Part shown: piece after piece, positions 1 to 12,552 of the stretch
Layout of the letters: each line of letters starts with the position of its first letter
Position numbering within the stretch: the first letter of the stretch is position 1
NCBI GenBank assembly: GCA_020736575.1
Contig: JAGPYM010000013.1
Span: 558,001-622,000 of the forward strand
From: Thelonectria olida
Taxonomy: Eukaryota; Ascomycota; Sordariomycetes; Hypocreales; Nectriaceae
DNA: 64,000 nucleotides
Direction: 5' to 3'
Position numbers and translations under genes: made by a program
The notes under the pieces: model-generated
Told to the model about the DNA's origin: nothing
Seen by the model: the letters and a program-made list of their open reading frames with translations, nothing else
The model's database searches: none

Positions 1-3000
1 GGCGACAGTGAATTGGATGGAAACATCCGGCGTGGACCTACCTTGGTACGTGAAACTTCGATTCCGGAGGGGCGTGCACTTCATCACACTTCAATGAAAG
101 AGACAGAGAGAATGCTCCCAACAAGTCCAGAAACAGAGCAACGCGGCAGAGACAGATCTTGAGACCTGCCTATCCCGACGAGAACAGAGCCAAAAGGGGC
201 CCACAACAAGGGAGCTGTCTGTTCGTAATCTGCATGTGCCGCATCTAATTCACCCTGTGGTATGTTAACCTGTGCATTGTCACCATTCAGTATAAATGCT
301 CATTCGACTCGACTGAGATAGATACCTTCAACTACGCGTGGCGGCTGTCACTGAATGCACTGCATGTGTTGGGCTGTGTTAGTCAGTGAATAGCAATCTG
401 CTCAAAGCCTCCCCAACCATTGGTCTCACTTCTTCCTTCCCCAATCCACCATGTCTCTCCTCATTCAAATCAAATCCATTTTATTCTTACCAGGGTGCCA
501 CACGGGAGAGTGACAAGATCCCCCATCTTTTGCTTGGTCCCACGCGTGGCTGGATCAGATCGGGAGCTTGGGTGTGGTGGCAGGACGCCTTACAGCCAGA
601 GCAGCACCCACACAACGGGAAATCACTCCAAACGCCTCCTTTTTATTTCTTCTTTCCCCCTGCCCTGTCCCTTGGGATTGGATCTAGGTCTGGCTGGGTC
701 TGGGTCCGGCTGGGTCAACATCGTGTGGCCCTATGCCTTTGAGCCTGCCGTCGTCATCGTCATCAGCCTCGGCAGTGCTTGTTTGGTAGTGGCCGGCAGG
801 GCTGCATTCGCCTGGTGTGGTGTACTCGAGAGAGGTGTCATGGGTCATTCAGCAGAACGCGGTTTAGCTGGATGACAGGACAGATGGCTGGCTGACAAGA
901 AGGGGCTAGGGGTAAGGGTCCATGTCGGTGTCCTTGTCTGCACGGGGTTTCTCACTTTGCATAATGCACATCAACTCTGAGCCGAAACACCACACGTCCC
1001 GGTTCACGGGCGAACCAAACAGCTGGGCTCTTGTTTCTCCCCCGACTCCCATTTCATGGGCGGTGGGGGCGTACTACAAGTGCAACGGGCACGACGGGCG
1101 TAAGCCGTCCCAGTAGACAATAGGAAAGGCAAGCCATTCAGTCTCGCGGTGGCGGGTGATGTCTGAGTTCTGTTTGTTGGCTGGTGTTTCTAGCCTTACG
1201 GCAGACGCCATCTCGAAAGACGTGTAAGAGCAAGATTCAGACTACCGGGTTAGCACAAGAGCGATGTTGAGCACGATGAACGAGACTCGGGGGAACCGCA
1301 TGTCATAATCATGGTAAGCTCGGCGACCTAAGCCCCCCAGCCCGTCCCTTGGGCTCTTGCTTTCCGGCAACCGAAATCGTCAAGCGATTCGACCTTGGTT
1401 GAGTCCAGAACAGGGGGGGGCTGAGTCTCGCCAGAGGGATCGATAAGCTCACACTGCCTGGACGAGGCCAAGTCGGTGGTCGGCAGTTGACAAAGGAGAA
1501 AAGGGCTCGCCTCTTCAGAACTAGACCAGTCGGGATGCAGAGCGGTAACTTCCTTTAGCCAATGATGCAGTCGGCAGTGCGCCTTACTCGTACTTCGTAT
1601 GTGTGTATTCGTACTGCGCTGCCCTGTCGGTAGCGTGGCGCATTTTCTGCATGTCCAGGTGTGCTGGCTTGGGAACCCGAGCAAACATGATGAATGAATG
1701 AATGGCCCAGTGGCCAAACCAACACACGTAATGGGCAGGTCGAAACGTTGCAAAACCCAGCCCGTACTCAATCTGCTAGTAGGAGAACAGTACGGTAAGA
1801 CGTAGGAGATGGATGCATGCATAGATGTCAAGCGGGTGTTTTGTCGAGCCAGAAAATTGATGCAGAGGAGAAAAGCTCATAATTAGGGAGAGACATCATA
1901 TTGGGGAACCACGCAAAGGTGCAGCACCACTTCCTAGAATAGAAGCTCCTGCCTCTCAAGTCCTTGAACAAAAAAGCCATTTTCGCCCGGAGATGTCTCA
2001 CCCGGCAGTTGCTCTCCCCCTTGCCTTCCTCGTGCCTGTTAAGCTTGACTTGGTGGCTGGTCGTCGTTATTTTTGTTCCTTGGCAGTCAACCTGGAAGCT
2101 CCAAACGAAGAATATTTGAAGATTCGTCAAGAACTAGCAGAGACGCCTCCGAAAAGAGGCGGAAACGGTTGATCAAGATGCGGAACGGGAGGAAAATGAA
2201 ACGACAAGTCTCTGTCATGGATGTTCAAAACCCTTCAGTCTGAATATTAGCATATGGAGACTTCCAAGTGACATGCTTCATTTTGGCCTCATTCAACAAT
2301 GTTACCTTGATCTTCTTATGCAGGGACAAACACACCTTCGAAATCATAAAAAAAACAAAAACAAAGCCGTCATACGGAACCAACCCATTCATACCGGGAT
2401 CCGTCTTCGTACAGTCGCTTCTTTTTTATTCTTGTCTCAGAAATCAGCCCCAAGGACCCCCCATGTCGGGTGGCTCGTGGCAAGGGTTCCATCGGGAACT
2501 TGGGTCAGTCAGATTCGCAGTTGATGACGCCGACGGAGATACGAGCATACATGGGTCAAGGACAGAGAGAAAGGGGGAGGGATGAGGACGAGTGAGCAAT
2601 GGCGAGACAGACGGATCTTCTGGCATGAATGCAGCCTCAAATACGAGACATGCTCACTAACTGACCACGAATACCTGTAATGAGTACGTCGAAGAAATTT
2701 TCAACAGCCCATCCAACAACAGCCTTGGAAAACCGTCAAAGAGTTGTCCGGCGCCCACCCCCATGCCATGCCTCATCTCCCTTTAGGTACTCCCTCAGGG
2801 CTGCATGCAGAGAGGACCAGGTCCTAGGATCATCCTGCGTGGGATCAGGGGTTGAAGAATAGAGCCTGCTCAGAGTGAGGAACACGGACCTCATGCTAAC
2901 AAGGAAGGGCTCTGAAAGGGTCCTATTGGAAGCATTCCCCAGACGCCTCAGAGATGATTGGGGATTCTTGTTCGGTCTGAGATGGACCAACAGAGAGCCC

Positions 3001-6000
3001 GAGTGTACTTCGCTGCTTGCGAAGATGGAGGTCCGAATACAAGTAACCATCGGTATCCTCGCGCCTATCTTAAGGAGATATCTGTAACTAACTAGATGGT
3101 GGAGGTTGGAAACCGCCGATCGCTGATCGCTGATCGTCGCCATGCATCACCACCTCCACTGTCTTGTCCGAAGAGCTGAGTGAAGCAACATTTCGACGTC
3201 CTCAGCCGGTGCAATTGAATGCCAAGTTCTTACTGGCTTATTCCCCCCCTTGCTGACTTCAATGTCCAGTCCTAGTCTTAGTCCTCGCCTCCCCTGCTCC
3301 CCAAAGTCCATCCATCCATCCTTCATCACTTATCACTCATCACACTCATCAGGGCTGCAAGACGCACACCCCCCTCTCCGCAAAGCCTGCCGCAAAGACC
3401 AACTGACCCATGTCCCACGGGACTGGCGACAGAAACGACACCCGACGCTGGGTCCCCTGCACGGTCCCTCACACACTTGGCACATTTTGGCTGCTGCTCC
3501 TCCAGAAGGATGAAAAGGCCCTTCCGCCGCCATCGACGGATAGCCTCAAGCCATAGCCGGCCCAGCTGTTTGGGGAACACGTCCAAACGCAGCAGAAATG
3601 AGGCGTGAGGCGCGACTCCCGCCTGGAGTGACGCTTTCGTTGGCGGCGTGACAACCACCCATCCAACAGAAACCCCCCTCTGCAACCCTCCTGTTCGTTC
3701 ATCGACAGGGCGAGAAACCCCCCGCGCCGTCCGAGAGCCCGCTGGAGCCAACTCTGATCCGGCTGGCTGGAATGAAGATGGGATTGCAAGTTGGAATGAG
3801 GCATAGTCTCGCTGTGAGTTCAAGTCTTTGGCCGCCCGTCACCACTTTTCTTTTCTATTGTCTTTCGATTCTCGTCCTGCAGCCCAGGCCATTCTGGTCG
3901 GCATCCAAGTCTCGTCTCGGCGTACCCGGGGAAGAGCTGTCACCTGGATGCATGTAGCTGTTCATGATAACCCGTGCTTTCAAGCTGTACAAGGTATCTC
4001 CTTCAATGCACCTGGACCAAGGAAGAGCTGCCGTCTCCGAACACCCAGTCACAGCCAGTACCAAGAAAGAGCTGGCTGTGTGGCATGACTCTCTCGATCT
4101 GGCATAGCAAGTCCTTCAGCTATTCCCCGTTGTTCCAATAGACTCGGCCCGGAATGATCTGCCCATGGACCACCCCGGCTCCTGGCCGCACACGCTCTCT
4201 CACACGCACCATCCAAACCGTCCATTTCGTCTCCACGCTTGCGCCAGCGCCCATTGGTTCCGTCTACTTCCTTTTTCCTGTTTTCGTGAGTGCATCCATT
4301 CTTTCCTCATGGTCATCCCCTTGCGTTGCGGGTACTGACCGACATCATTGCTTGTACCATGCTGATCCTGGAAGATGTGTTTCGGTGTGTGCAACCACGA
4401 TATTTTCCCTTGGTGAGCCTTGGTATCATGCGTCCCAGTGGGTATTGATTATTGACGCAGGTCTCGTCAGCTGTCAGCTCGCAACCTACGTACCTCTTAG
4501 TACACTCTTGCTGCGTAGCAGGTACGTATCTTGACTGCCGCCGAGGCTGGGTGGCTGCCCTGCCCATCCATTCTTGTCTTGGCACGCCGTTGATGCTACT
4601 GGCCTTGGCTTGGTGTCAGAAGTTTGTCTGTGAGTCCAAAGCAGTCTGCCATCGCATTAGCTGATGCGCTAAGTTAGTCATTCCCTAGCTCGTCGCTTTC
4701 GAACTGCCGACCTTGGCTGAAGATTGGTTAATATTACGTACGCCAACTTTGATACGCGATGCACAACAGAACAGGCTCTCCTTTGCGATGTGTATGAGAT
4801 GGAGGCCGTCTGTCCCGTGTTCCCCAATGGCTCTCGTCATAAGCAAGGCATGACATGGTGGGGGAGATGCATCATCCCCGATGAAGTCCCTGCGGAAGCT
4901 AGTGAGTCTAGTTCGGTGCCCAGAGACTGGACTTGCCCCAAGACGGAGCTTTCACAGTACCATCAACCAACAGTGAAGGCACATTCGCCTGGACGAGGCT
5001 CCGCCCCTCCAAAAACGAGGTCGACTAGGGTTTGGAGGCCGCAAAGCCCACCCGCGACGTACGCCCATGGCTTGCACCAGATTCAACACTCGGTACGCCG
5101 GACGTGGCATCCGCCCTCCCTCCACCCCCAGTCTCCTGAGAAGTTGGGGGCGTTGGTGCGCCCCGGAAGCAACCCGCAAGCCAACAGGTCAGCCATCGCA
5201 GCCTCTCACAACGGTCTATCAGTGAAGACGCCGTCCTCAAAGAAACTGGTTACAACTGTTACGTGCGTACTCAAGCATCGGGAGGGCGTTCCTAGACATC
5301 CCCACCAGCTAGCAACATCAATATCACGCCGAATTGACTTGGCCGAATACAGAGTCTGTTTGTCTTGCTGACTGTGAACGGGTTGAGGCTCACCCTGAAT
5401 ACGTACCGAGTACGAGATTTTTAGTTAGGACAATAGGCCTCCTCGTTGCCACTCCTCACTTGAAATGATGACATGGGTCAGCTTGGTACATGCGAATAGC
5501 TACGCGTGCGATAATGGCTGACCTCAACCTTGTTGTAGAACACCAATCAGCCCTCGGCTGCATCCAACGATATGCCGTGATCAATATCCAATCCCCGCGC
5601 GCCCTCACAGCTCAATGAACGCGAATACAACTCTGAGGTCACCGACCCGGGGCGGGACAACTTGGACCCCCGCCCGGTTCATTGAAGCAAAATCCTGCTT
5701 GGCCTTGTACGAATTGTTGCCCATTGCTTCGTACATCACCTCCCAATCTTTTTGGGTTGCATGGGCCTAGTACCAGTCCGTGGGAACCGACTCGCACCGC
5801 CGCAGGCCTGGTCCAGACTCAGCTGAGGTGCATGGGCCAGGGGCGACAACTCGAAATGGCGGTTCAGAAAACCTCTGTGCGCATGCTCAACCCCGGCAAC
5901 ATCGCTCCAGGCCTCTGGGCCAACCTTTAAACGACATGAATAGCTGTATGAGGTTCATTGTGTTTCTGGGCCGTAGAGACTAGATTCCAAGTTCAGCGAA

Positions 6001-9000
6001 CACAGAGCTGGATAGTCTTTGTCCCACAGATCAACCTTTGTCCAATACCTTCATCTGCACGGCCCTGCAGCGCCGTCAAATGACAATGAGACCTGTCGCA
6101 AAAGACAATGCGATGTGGTTACACAAGGCGGTGGCAACTCCCGAGTGGGAGTTGCAAGACAAGCCAACAGGAGATGCAGTTTCTTCCAATTCTGACTCTC
6201 TTCACCAGAAAGAGATCCAGTGTGCAAACGATGGACATGAGACATTGTCACATGGTTCTGCTCGTTTAACATTCCCGCATCCAGACAAAGGCGGAAGTCT
6301 CGTCACCTTAATCTCATCTCCACCGAGTCTAGTCGCATGGTGATTGGAGCATTTCAGGTGCCCATCAGGTTTTCGTCCTGCTACGGGATGGGATTATTCG
6401 TCGAATTCATCGGGGTCGATTCAGTCTTCGGAATGGATGGAAGAACGGTAACTAAGAAGATCGTCCTCGACCACTATCGCATCTCGCTGATACATTGATG
6501 TGTCAACAATAACCTAAATCTGCTATTCGAGAATGGTGTAGGCGATCTTTAGCAACTGGCTAACTTGGCTAAATTCGATGCACAATCACTTGGCTCCACC
6601 CGCCAATAGATCGAGTCTAGGCGCTAGTTGGTATTCTCTTCGCCGCCGGCTTTGGAGATGGATGGTATCAAGGCTGTGATGGACGCAGGCCATTCCATTC
6701 ATGGTTATCTGTATCACACAGCGCTCTGTCCTCGTCAAGGATTTTTGACGCTATGCACCTCGTTGGCGTCGAGGTTCTCTGCCACGGTTATCCTTCTGGG
6801 TTGTCCTGTCCTTGTGGCAGTGCCATCACGGTAGGCTTCCTGTCGCCTGGTAGCTTGGACGGGGAAGCACGTTGACGTTTTCAGCAAGTTGTCGTGTTGG
6901 TCGATGGTGGTCGTCCCATGTCCTCTCTTCGCAATGCTGTCGCCAGAACCACAGACAGTATCCTCCTTGAAAGTCATAGATGTTTTTGATGCATATTTTT
7001 AACCTTGGCTTCGAGATGGTGCCTTGCCCTAGGGTTATTGTGCTCGGAAAAGAGGTCCCTGTTCCCTTGTCAGATGCGTGATGTAGTTGGCTGGTAATAC
7101 AGCCAGGCCCGGTAATAATGAAGATCTTCTGGTGGAGTGACGGTCCCCCGCCCTCTCATGCAAGGGCGGCAACTGGCAGCGTCATGTCGATATTGGGTCA
7201 TTGACGGCGGGAGCCGATAACTTGGGTCAATGCTCAACGCGTGAACCCGGTTGCCCGTAACCTTGAGCCTGGAGAGCCGGCATCCAGAGCAATACAGCTA
7301 TGGCTCGCCAGTATTAGCTTAGTTAGACGGATAGAACGAGGGTTACCGGTATGCAAGTGGCTGTCAGCAACTCACTCGTCACATGTTGCCTCACTTCACC
7401 GTAGATCAAGTGCTGGATCGAGGTGAAAAGCCTCTCCCGTTGGGGAGAACGGTGTATATGTTCGTAGCACGCAGGCTACGGGGAATGTTGGTCACGAGAT
7501 AGGATTTTTCCGGTACGACGAACTCCCCCGTACGAATACAGAGGCTCAAGTCTTGTGCCGCCGGAATTTAGACCTTCCTGCCTATTCGTACCTAGTTTTC
7601 TTCATGTAGGCAGGCGGGTACCTACATGTGATTGCCAATGTTTCCGAGGACATGTTTCACAATGAAGGCGCAAAGCTGCTCACCAAGTCCAGACATCTTT
7701 GAGGCTATTTTGTTGGCTGAGGCTGGTGCGCACAACAAACAATCCACAGCCCCCACCATTGACACACAACTTTTGAGATGGGGCGCATTGATCTCGACCA
7801 TCCCCTGTCAAACGGCTGCGGAATCCTGCCACATTCGGGAACCCCTTTCTGGGGTCGGGTCGCCATTGCAAGCCCGGCTAACCGGGTGAGATGATGGGCC
7901 ATGGGAGCCGACCGACTTCAATAGCTTCGCTCCAAAGTTTCGCCAGGGCCCCAGGATATCATCACAACAGACCAGTCTCAGCATCAAACGAGCCGATGTG
8001 CTCGACTCTCGGTCGCTCACCGATCTTCCCGAAACGACAAAATGTTGACGCCTCCCTGTCCTGGCTTGGCAATTGATGTCACCGGTCAGTCTGCTAACGC
8101 TCCACCATCAACGACATCCTGTACGACGTACGTAGTTACGATTCAGTATTTCCACGGCACTCGCAACATTGCCTGGTCGCGACTTCGTGAAGAGGTACGT
8201 ATGCGTCCATACGACATCAACCAACCTGCTTGGACGAGGACCAACCGAATCGTCCAACAAACACCCCGGGGCCAAAGTCCTGATTCTGGTTACCACCAGG
8301 ACCTTAGCGATGGGAGGCGAGGTGGGACAATTAATGTCTCCGCTGACTCTACGAAGTACTGTACGAATAGACAACGACCCATCATCCCAAACACCCCAAG
8401 CATCGACCGATCAAAACTGCTGCGACCCGACCTCCGTGCACAGGCTCATCCGACCTTCTTCCCCCTCGGCAAGGAAGAGGCTCTCTCGCACGGAGCTTGA
8501 CCTACCACTTGATATCAACAGCATCCCTCGTACGGAGTAGTCTCGGCGTGAGGTTAGAGTCTTGTTGGGGTTGCATCTTATTGCTCTCAACGCAAGACAG
8601 CGATGTCTCCTGGCAATAAAACTTGTGGCGAGCATGTCCGGCCAGACGAGACGCGGTACCATGTGCCAGTGCAAGATCCCAAGAGCCAGGGGCCTCATGC
8701 AAGCTAACCGCAAGCCATCCGTGTGCCAAATGGCGTCTGCCGCGAGTGGATCCGTCCCCGTCTTCAGGAGCACAGTTAGGCGATAAGACTAAGGTGAGAA
8801 AACGTCAAGCCTATGCAAACTCCATTCGTTAGTACTCGAACCTGACCTTCCAGAGGGCGGGGATCGTGCCATCAGGCGGAGCACCGTGGGTCATAACCAA
8901 AGATCGAGACCATTCGACCAAGGCCATCCCAGGCGGATTCCCCGTCCAACCCGGGAGGACGGACGTGCCAGATCCAACACCCCACGTTGCATCGATGTTA

Positions 9001-12000
9001 CGGTAGATTTCCTCCTCATCCGAGGTTGACGACTTTGATCACAGAAATCGCTCGATTGGTTACGCTTAGCAGCCAAGGGCCAACTTCCCAGAGCGTTGGC
9101 CCTCGTAACTAATCATTCGTAGGCATTTGCATGGCATCCCATCTTGGCATAAACAAATGTATCGTCGCGTCCCCTCGATCTCAGTAAACCCCAGACTATG
9201 GCCACGGCCACGGCTACGCGGGCCTGTTCGGCTAAAGAGCAAGGGACCACGCCTGGGAATAACCTTGGTCCGAATCCAAGGTCAACTCGTCAGCCTTTGC
9301 TTTCATGGAGATACCAAAGTGCGACGAAGCGTTGCTGAGACAACTTCAACTCACAAGAAAACGGAGAGAGCTGCCATCGGTGCACCTCACTGGTTACGCT
9401 AAACTTGGGATCGCCTCTATCACGAAGAGCTGCCGTGAAAGTGTGACACGACTAAGGGGAAAAGAGATGATAGAGATGATTCCCATCCGATCTGTTCACA
9501 CAAGTTTCCACGAGAAGGGCATTTCTAATATCTACGTACTGCAACTCGGATCATCGGGACCGACTAGTTGCTTGGTGGCCGAACTCCTTGAGGGAGTGTG
9601 CTTGTGCAACGCAACAGCCAACTTGAATAATGGATTCAATCATATGCTCAACAACGCTTATGGGAGATGATCGTCAAAGAGAGGTTGCTTCTTTCTGGCC
9701 ATCAGTGACGCTTCACCAATTGCGGGCTATCGACAGCAAAATTCCGAGGTAATGTCGACGTGCAAACGGAGGACGCAAACGTGATACCTCCTTCGCTAAC
9801 TTGGAGACGGCGTGGATGGGGAAACCGTTCAGCACGTGGAGTATCACCTTGGATGCTTGGACTTGCGGGCAAGCTGAGCGCTAACAACGCCTTCTGCAGA
9901 CCCTTGCTGGAGGAAGTCCGCGATGTGACGCGAGGTTTCCTCAAGGACTCAGGGAGGATGTCCTCGGCTCACTGGGCGAGGTCGGCCGCCCGCCCTGGCT
10001 GGTCCTGACGGGCGCTAGGAGATGCCTTGAGGGAGTTTGCGGCACCGGACACACAAATCCGGCCAGCATGAGGCCTGTCCTGACAGTGGAGAAATCCTTC
10101 TTGTTGACGCGCGCTCAAAGGCGGACGATCGGCGCAGGGATGCTGAGCGCCGAGCGCCGATCGTTCTTCGTGGCGCCTTTCCTCCCAGCCCATCGAGAAT
10201 TTGACAGTGCCATTTCCCGCTTCATAAGCGCCTTGTCGAGACCATGAAAGTATGCTAGACCTACAATCTCTTGCCCTTTCAAAAGACACCCGCATCGAAA
10301 TTGGCTCATGGCAATGGGCACTGAGATACTTCCTGCTGAGCCTAGAGAGAGAGCAACGACAACTTCCAAAGCTAGCGCCAGAACGCAAACGTGTCACCCT
10401 GTCAGCCAGACCCATTGTCCGAGCTTGAAGCAATGAGGAAACACCAGGGTGCATGTGTTCCTGATTGGACATACAGGGTGTGATCCCCTGTCTTTGTTGA
10501 CCGTCGTGGAGCCTGGAGTTGGGCCTTGTGGTTGTTATTGTCGTTGTCTCTTCTCTCCCCGTGCCGTAAGGTCCTTGGGAGGGTCCGATTTATGAGCGAA
10601 ATGTTTCCGAAGGCCCGCGCATTATCATCATCATCATCATCACCATCATCATCCTCACAATGACACGGCAGGCTTCGACACTCACATCAAGCTTTATCCT
10701 CTCAGGTACCAAGTTCATCGTACTGGTAGCCCTGCGGCACAGACGCTGAGGTCACTGAAGTTTGATCCCAGCGGTCCTTGATCCTTGACGCCAGCGACGC
10801 CAGCGACGCAACGCTCCCCAGTTAGAGTGGCAGCCCGCGCGCCACACGCGCCTGAGAACCACAATCTCAGGCCGCGGTGTCCGCCTCCCAATTGCCGGGA
10901 CCGTCCCCAAGACCTAAGCCCTAAGGGCGCGGCGCCAACAGTCACTGACCAGGATAATCAGCTCTGGTGCGTGTGGGCGCCTGATTGCTTTTGCCTCTTC
11001 GTGGCCGCCCATTCCTTGGTGCGTGCCGTGAATTATAGGCGGAGGCTTCGTACATAGCTGAGCTCGTTGTGGCGACGCGGTCCATTGGTTGGGAAATTGA
11101 CACAACAGGCGTTGGTGCGCGTTGAGAGATTGACTTGGCTGTGTGGCTGCAGGCTAGGGCATGTCAGCTCTTGATCGAAATAATAGCGTCGTTGTCAAAG
11201 GACGTGCAGAGGGTCCGTGGCAAACGAGTTCGACTCAACAGCTCAATGCTTGTCCAACTGAGTCTTCGTGAGACAGAGTCTCTGCCACCAAGGACTGAAG
11301 CAGAAGGATCCTCGGCACCCGGGGTCAGCCCCCCGCTCCTCACAGTCAGAAGACCCTCAGATGGCATCACCTCTGCTGCACTCCATGAAGCATGTCTCGC
11401 CATCGTTAGAGATCCCTACTTCTCGTAATATATGCTGTCGCCCAGCTGAGGAGGCTAGTCCCTGCACGGCCGTGGTTGCACTACGTACTGAGGCCCGGAC
11501 ACCGGCTCGTTGGGGTGCAGAAACAGAACCAACTATTGATGCGGCTATATCTTCTGTCTGGAGGCGGTTTGATGCAGGAGTGACCAACGACTGGAGCTGA
11601 ACAGTGATGTGCTTTTGATACGACCCATTTACAAGCACAAGTGCCGTTTATTAGCCTGGGACTTGGACCACAGTTAAAAGTGCAGCCGCCGTCGGAATAG
11701 CATCGCCATCATCCATGACGGGCGCCATCCCTGCTCTCTCTCAGTCGCCTACGAATCTTTGCCAGCTGTTGCGTTGAGGGAAGATGCCGGGATGCTTGCC
11801 GGTCGTCATATCCGTATTAATGGAATTGAGATTTTGTCTGCCCTTGTTTCTTGTTGGGTCATGGGGGAAGCTGATCCTTGCGAAATAACCCATCTCCATG
11901 AGATTTTCCCACTCCCGCCGGTCGCGTCAGGTGGGCACGTACCAGGTTGCCAGGATGAGATCTCAAGACAGTCCGCTGTCCGCTATGGGCCGGCACTTGA

Positions 12001-12552
12001 TCAGTGAATACAAGTCCGGCCTGCGATGGAGGTATTTCCCAAGTTGAACAGATGCGTCGAGTCCAGATCTCTAGCGGGCAATGGGGGAGGTGGTAGCGAT
12101 CAACGGCGGGATGCTACCTCAGAAGGGAATTGGGCGCACTCGTTCTGTGTGTGTTCTGCCGAGCGATGGACGTCTATTAAGCGAAGCGAACGCACTGAGA
12201 TGACAGTGAGTGGAGTGGTTATTAGCGACGACAGACATCATCATCACCTCAAACCCCAGACGCAACACTCAATAACCTTGAAATGATCGTCCCGGACCGG
12301 CTCGAGGACGGAATTGCCGCACCAACTTCCGTCCCGTCGCTGCCAGGCTTGCCAGCAGTGCAGAGGAGGAGAGGAGCATGGCATGGAATTCGTCCTCCGC
12401 CGTCACGTGGCTCGGTCCCCGCACAAGGCCGAGCAGCTCGGCGTCTTGAGACAATGTATATGAGCCGATGGATGCATCATGGGCGTCTCCCTCACTGTCC
12501 TCAAGAGCGGGGTTGCCAGTGAAGCATCAAGAGTCAATTCCTGAACTAAACA
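1..12552. other. Long region without a supportable gene
   Basis: No reading frame here combines an ATG start, coding-like codon use, plausible splice sites and a recognisable protein family on either strand. The longest open frames (near 4724-5371, 8042-8500, 9305-9670 and 9969-10472) mostly lack an ATG or look like random translations. Base composition is not obviously AT-rich, so it does not look like a heavily RIP-mutated repeat. A trinucleotide repeat lies near 10622-10653, and short inverted repeats occur at 4487-4495/4520-4528 and 7603-7610/7621-7628. Non-coding RNA genes or lineage-specific genes could be hidden here, but I cannot support any. Confidence 0.55.
10622..10653. repeat. ATC/CAT trinucleotide microsatellite
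   Basis: About ten nearly perfect copies of an ATC triplet, interrupted once by ACC, lie in the gene-free left part of the window. Nothing suggests that it is coding. Confidence 0.85.

Noticed and set aside
4724..5371. 215-codon open frame on the plus strand
   Set aside because: It starts at TTG, not ATG, has no coding-like codon bias, and its translation resembles no protein family. Chance openness in GC-balanced DNA is enough.
9305..9670. 121-codon ATG frame that looks mildly protein-like
   Set aside because: There is no leader features, no family resemblance and no clear third-position bias, so I could not support it as a gene.
9969..10472. 167-codon minus-strand frame
   Set aside because: The composition is that of a random translation rich in Arg, Ser and Gln, with no homology that I recognise.
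1..12552. RIP-mutated transposon or subtelomeric repeat
   Set aside because: I saw no AT-rich blocks, terminal repeats or transposase/reverse-transcriptase-like fragments. Formal RIP indices were not computed.
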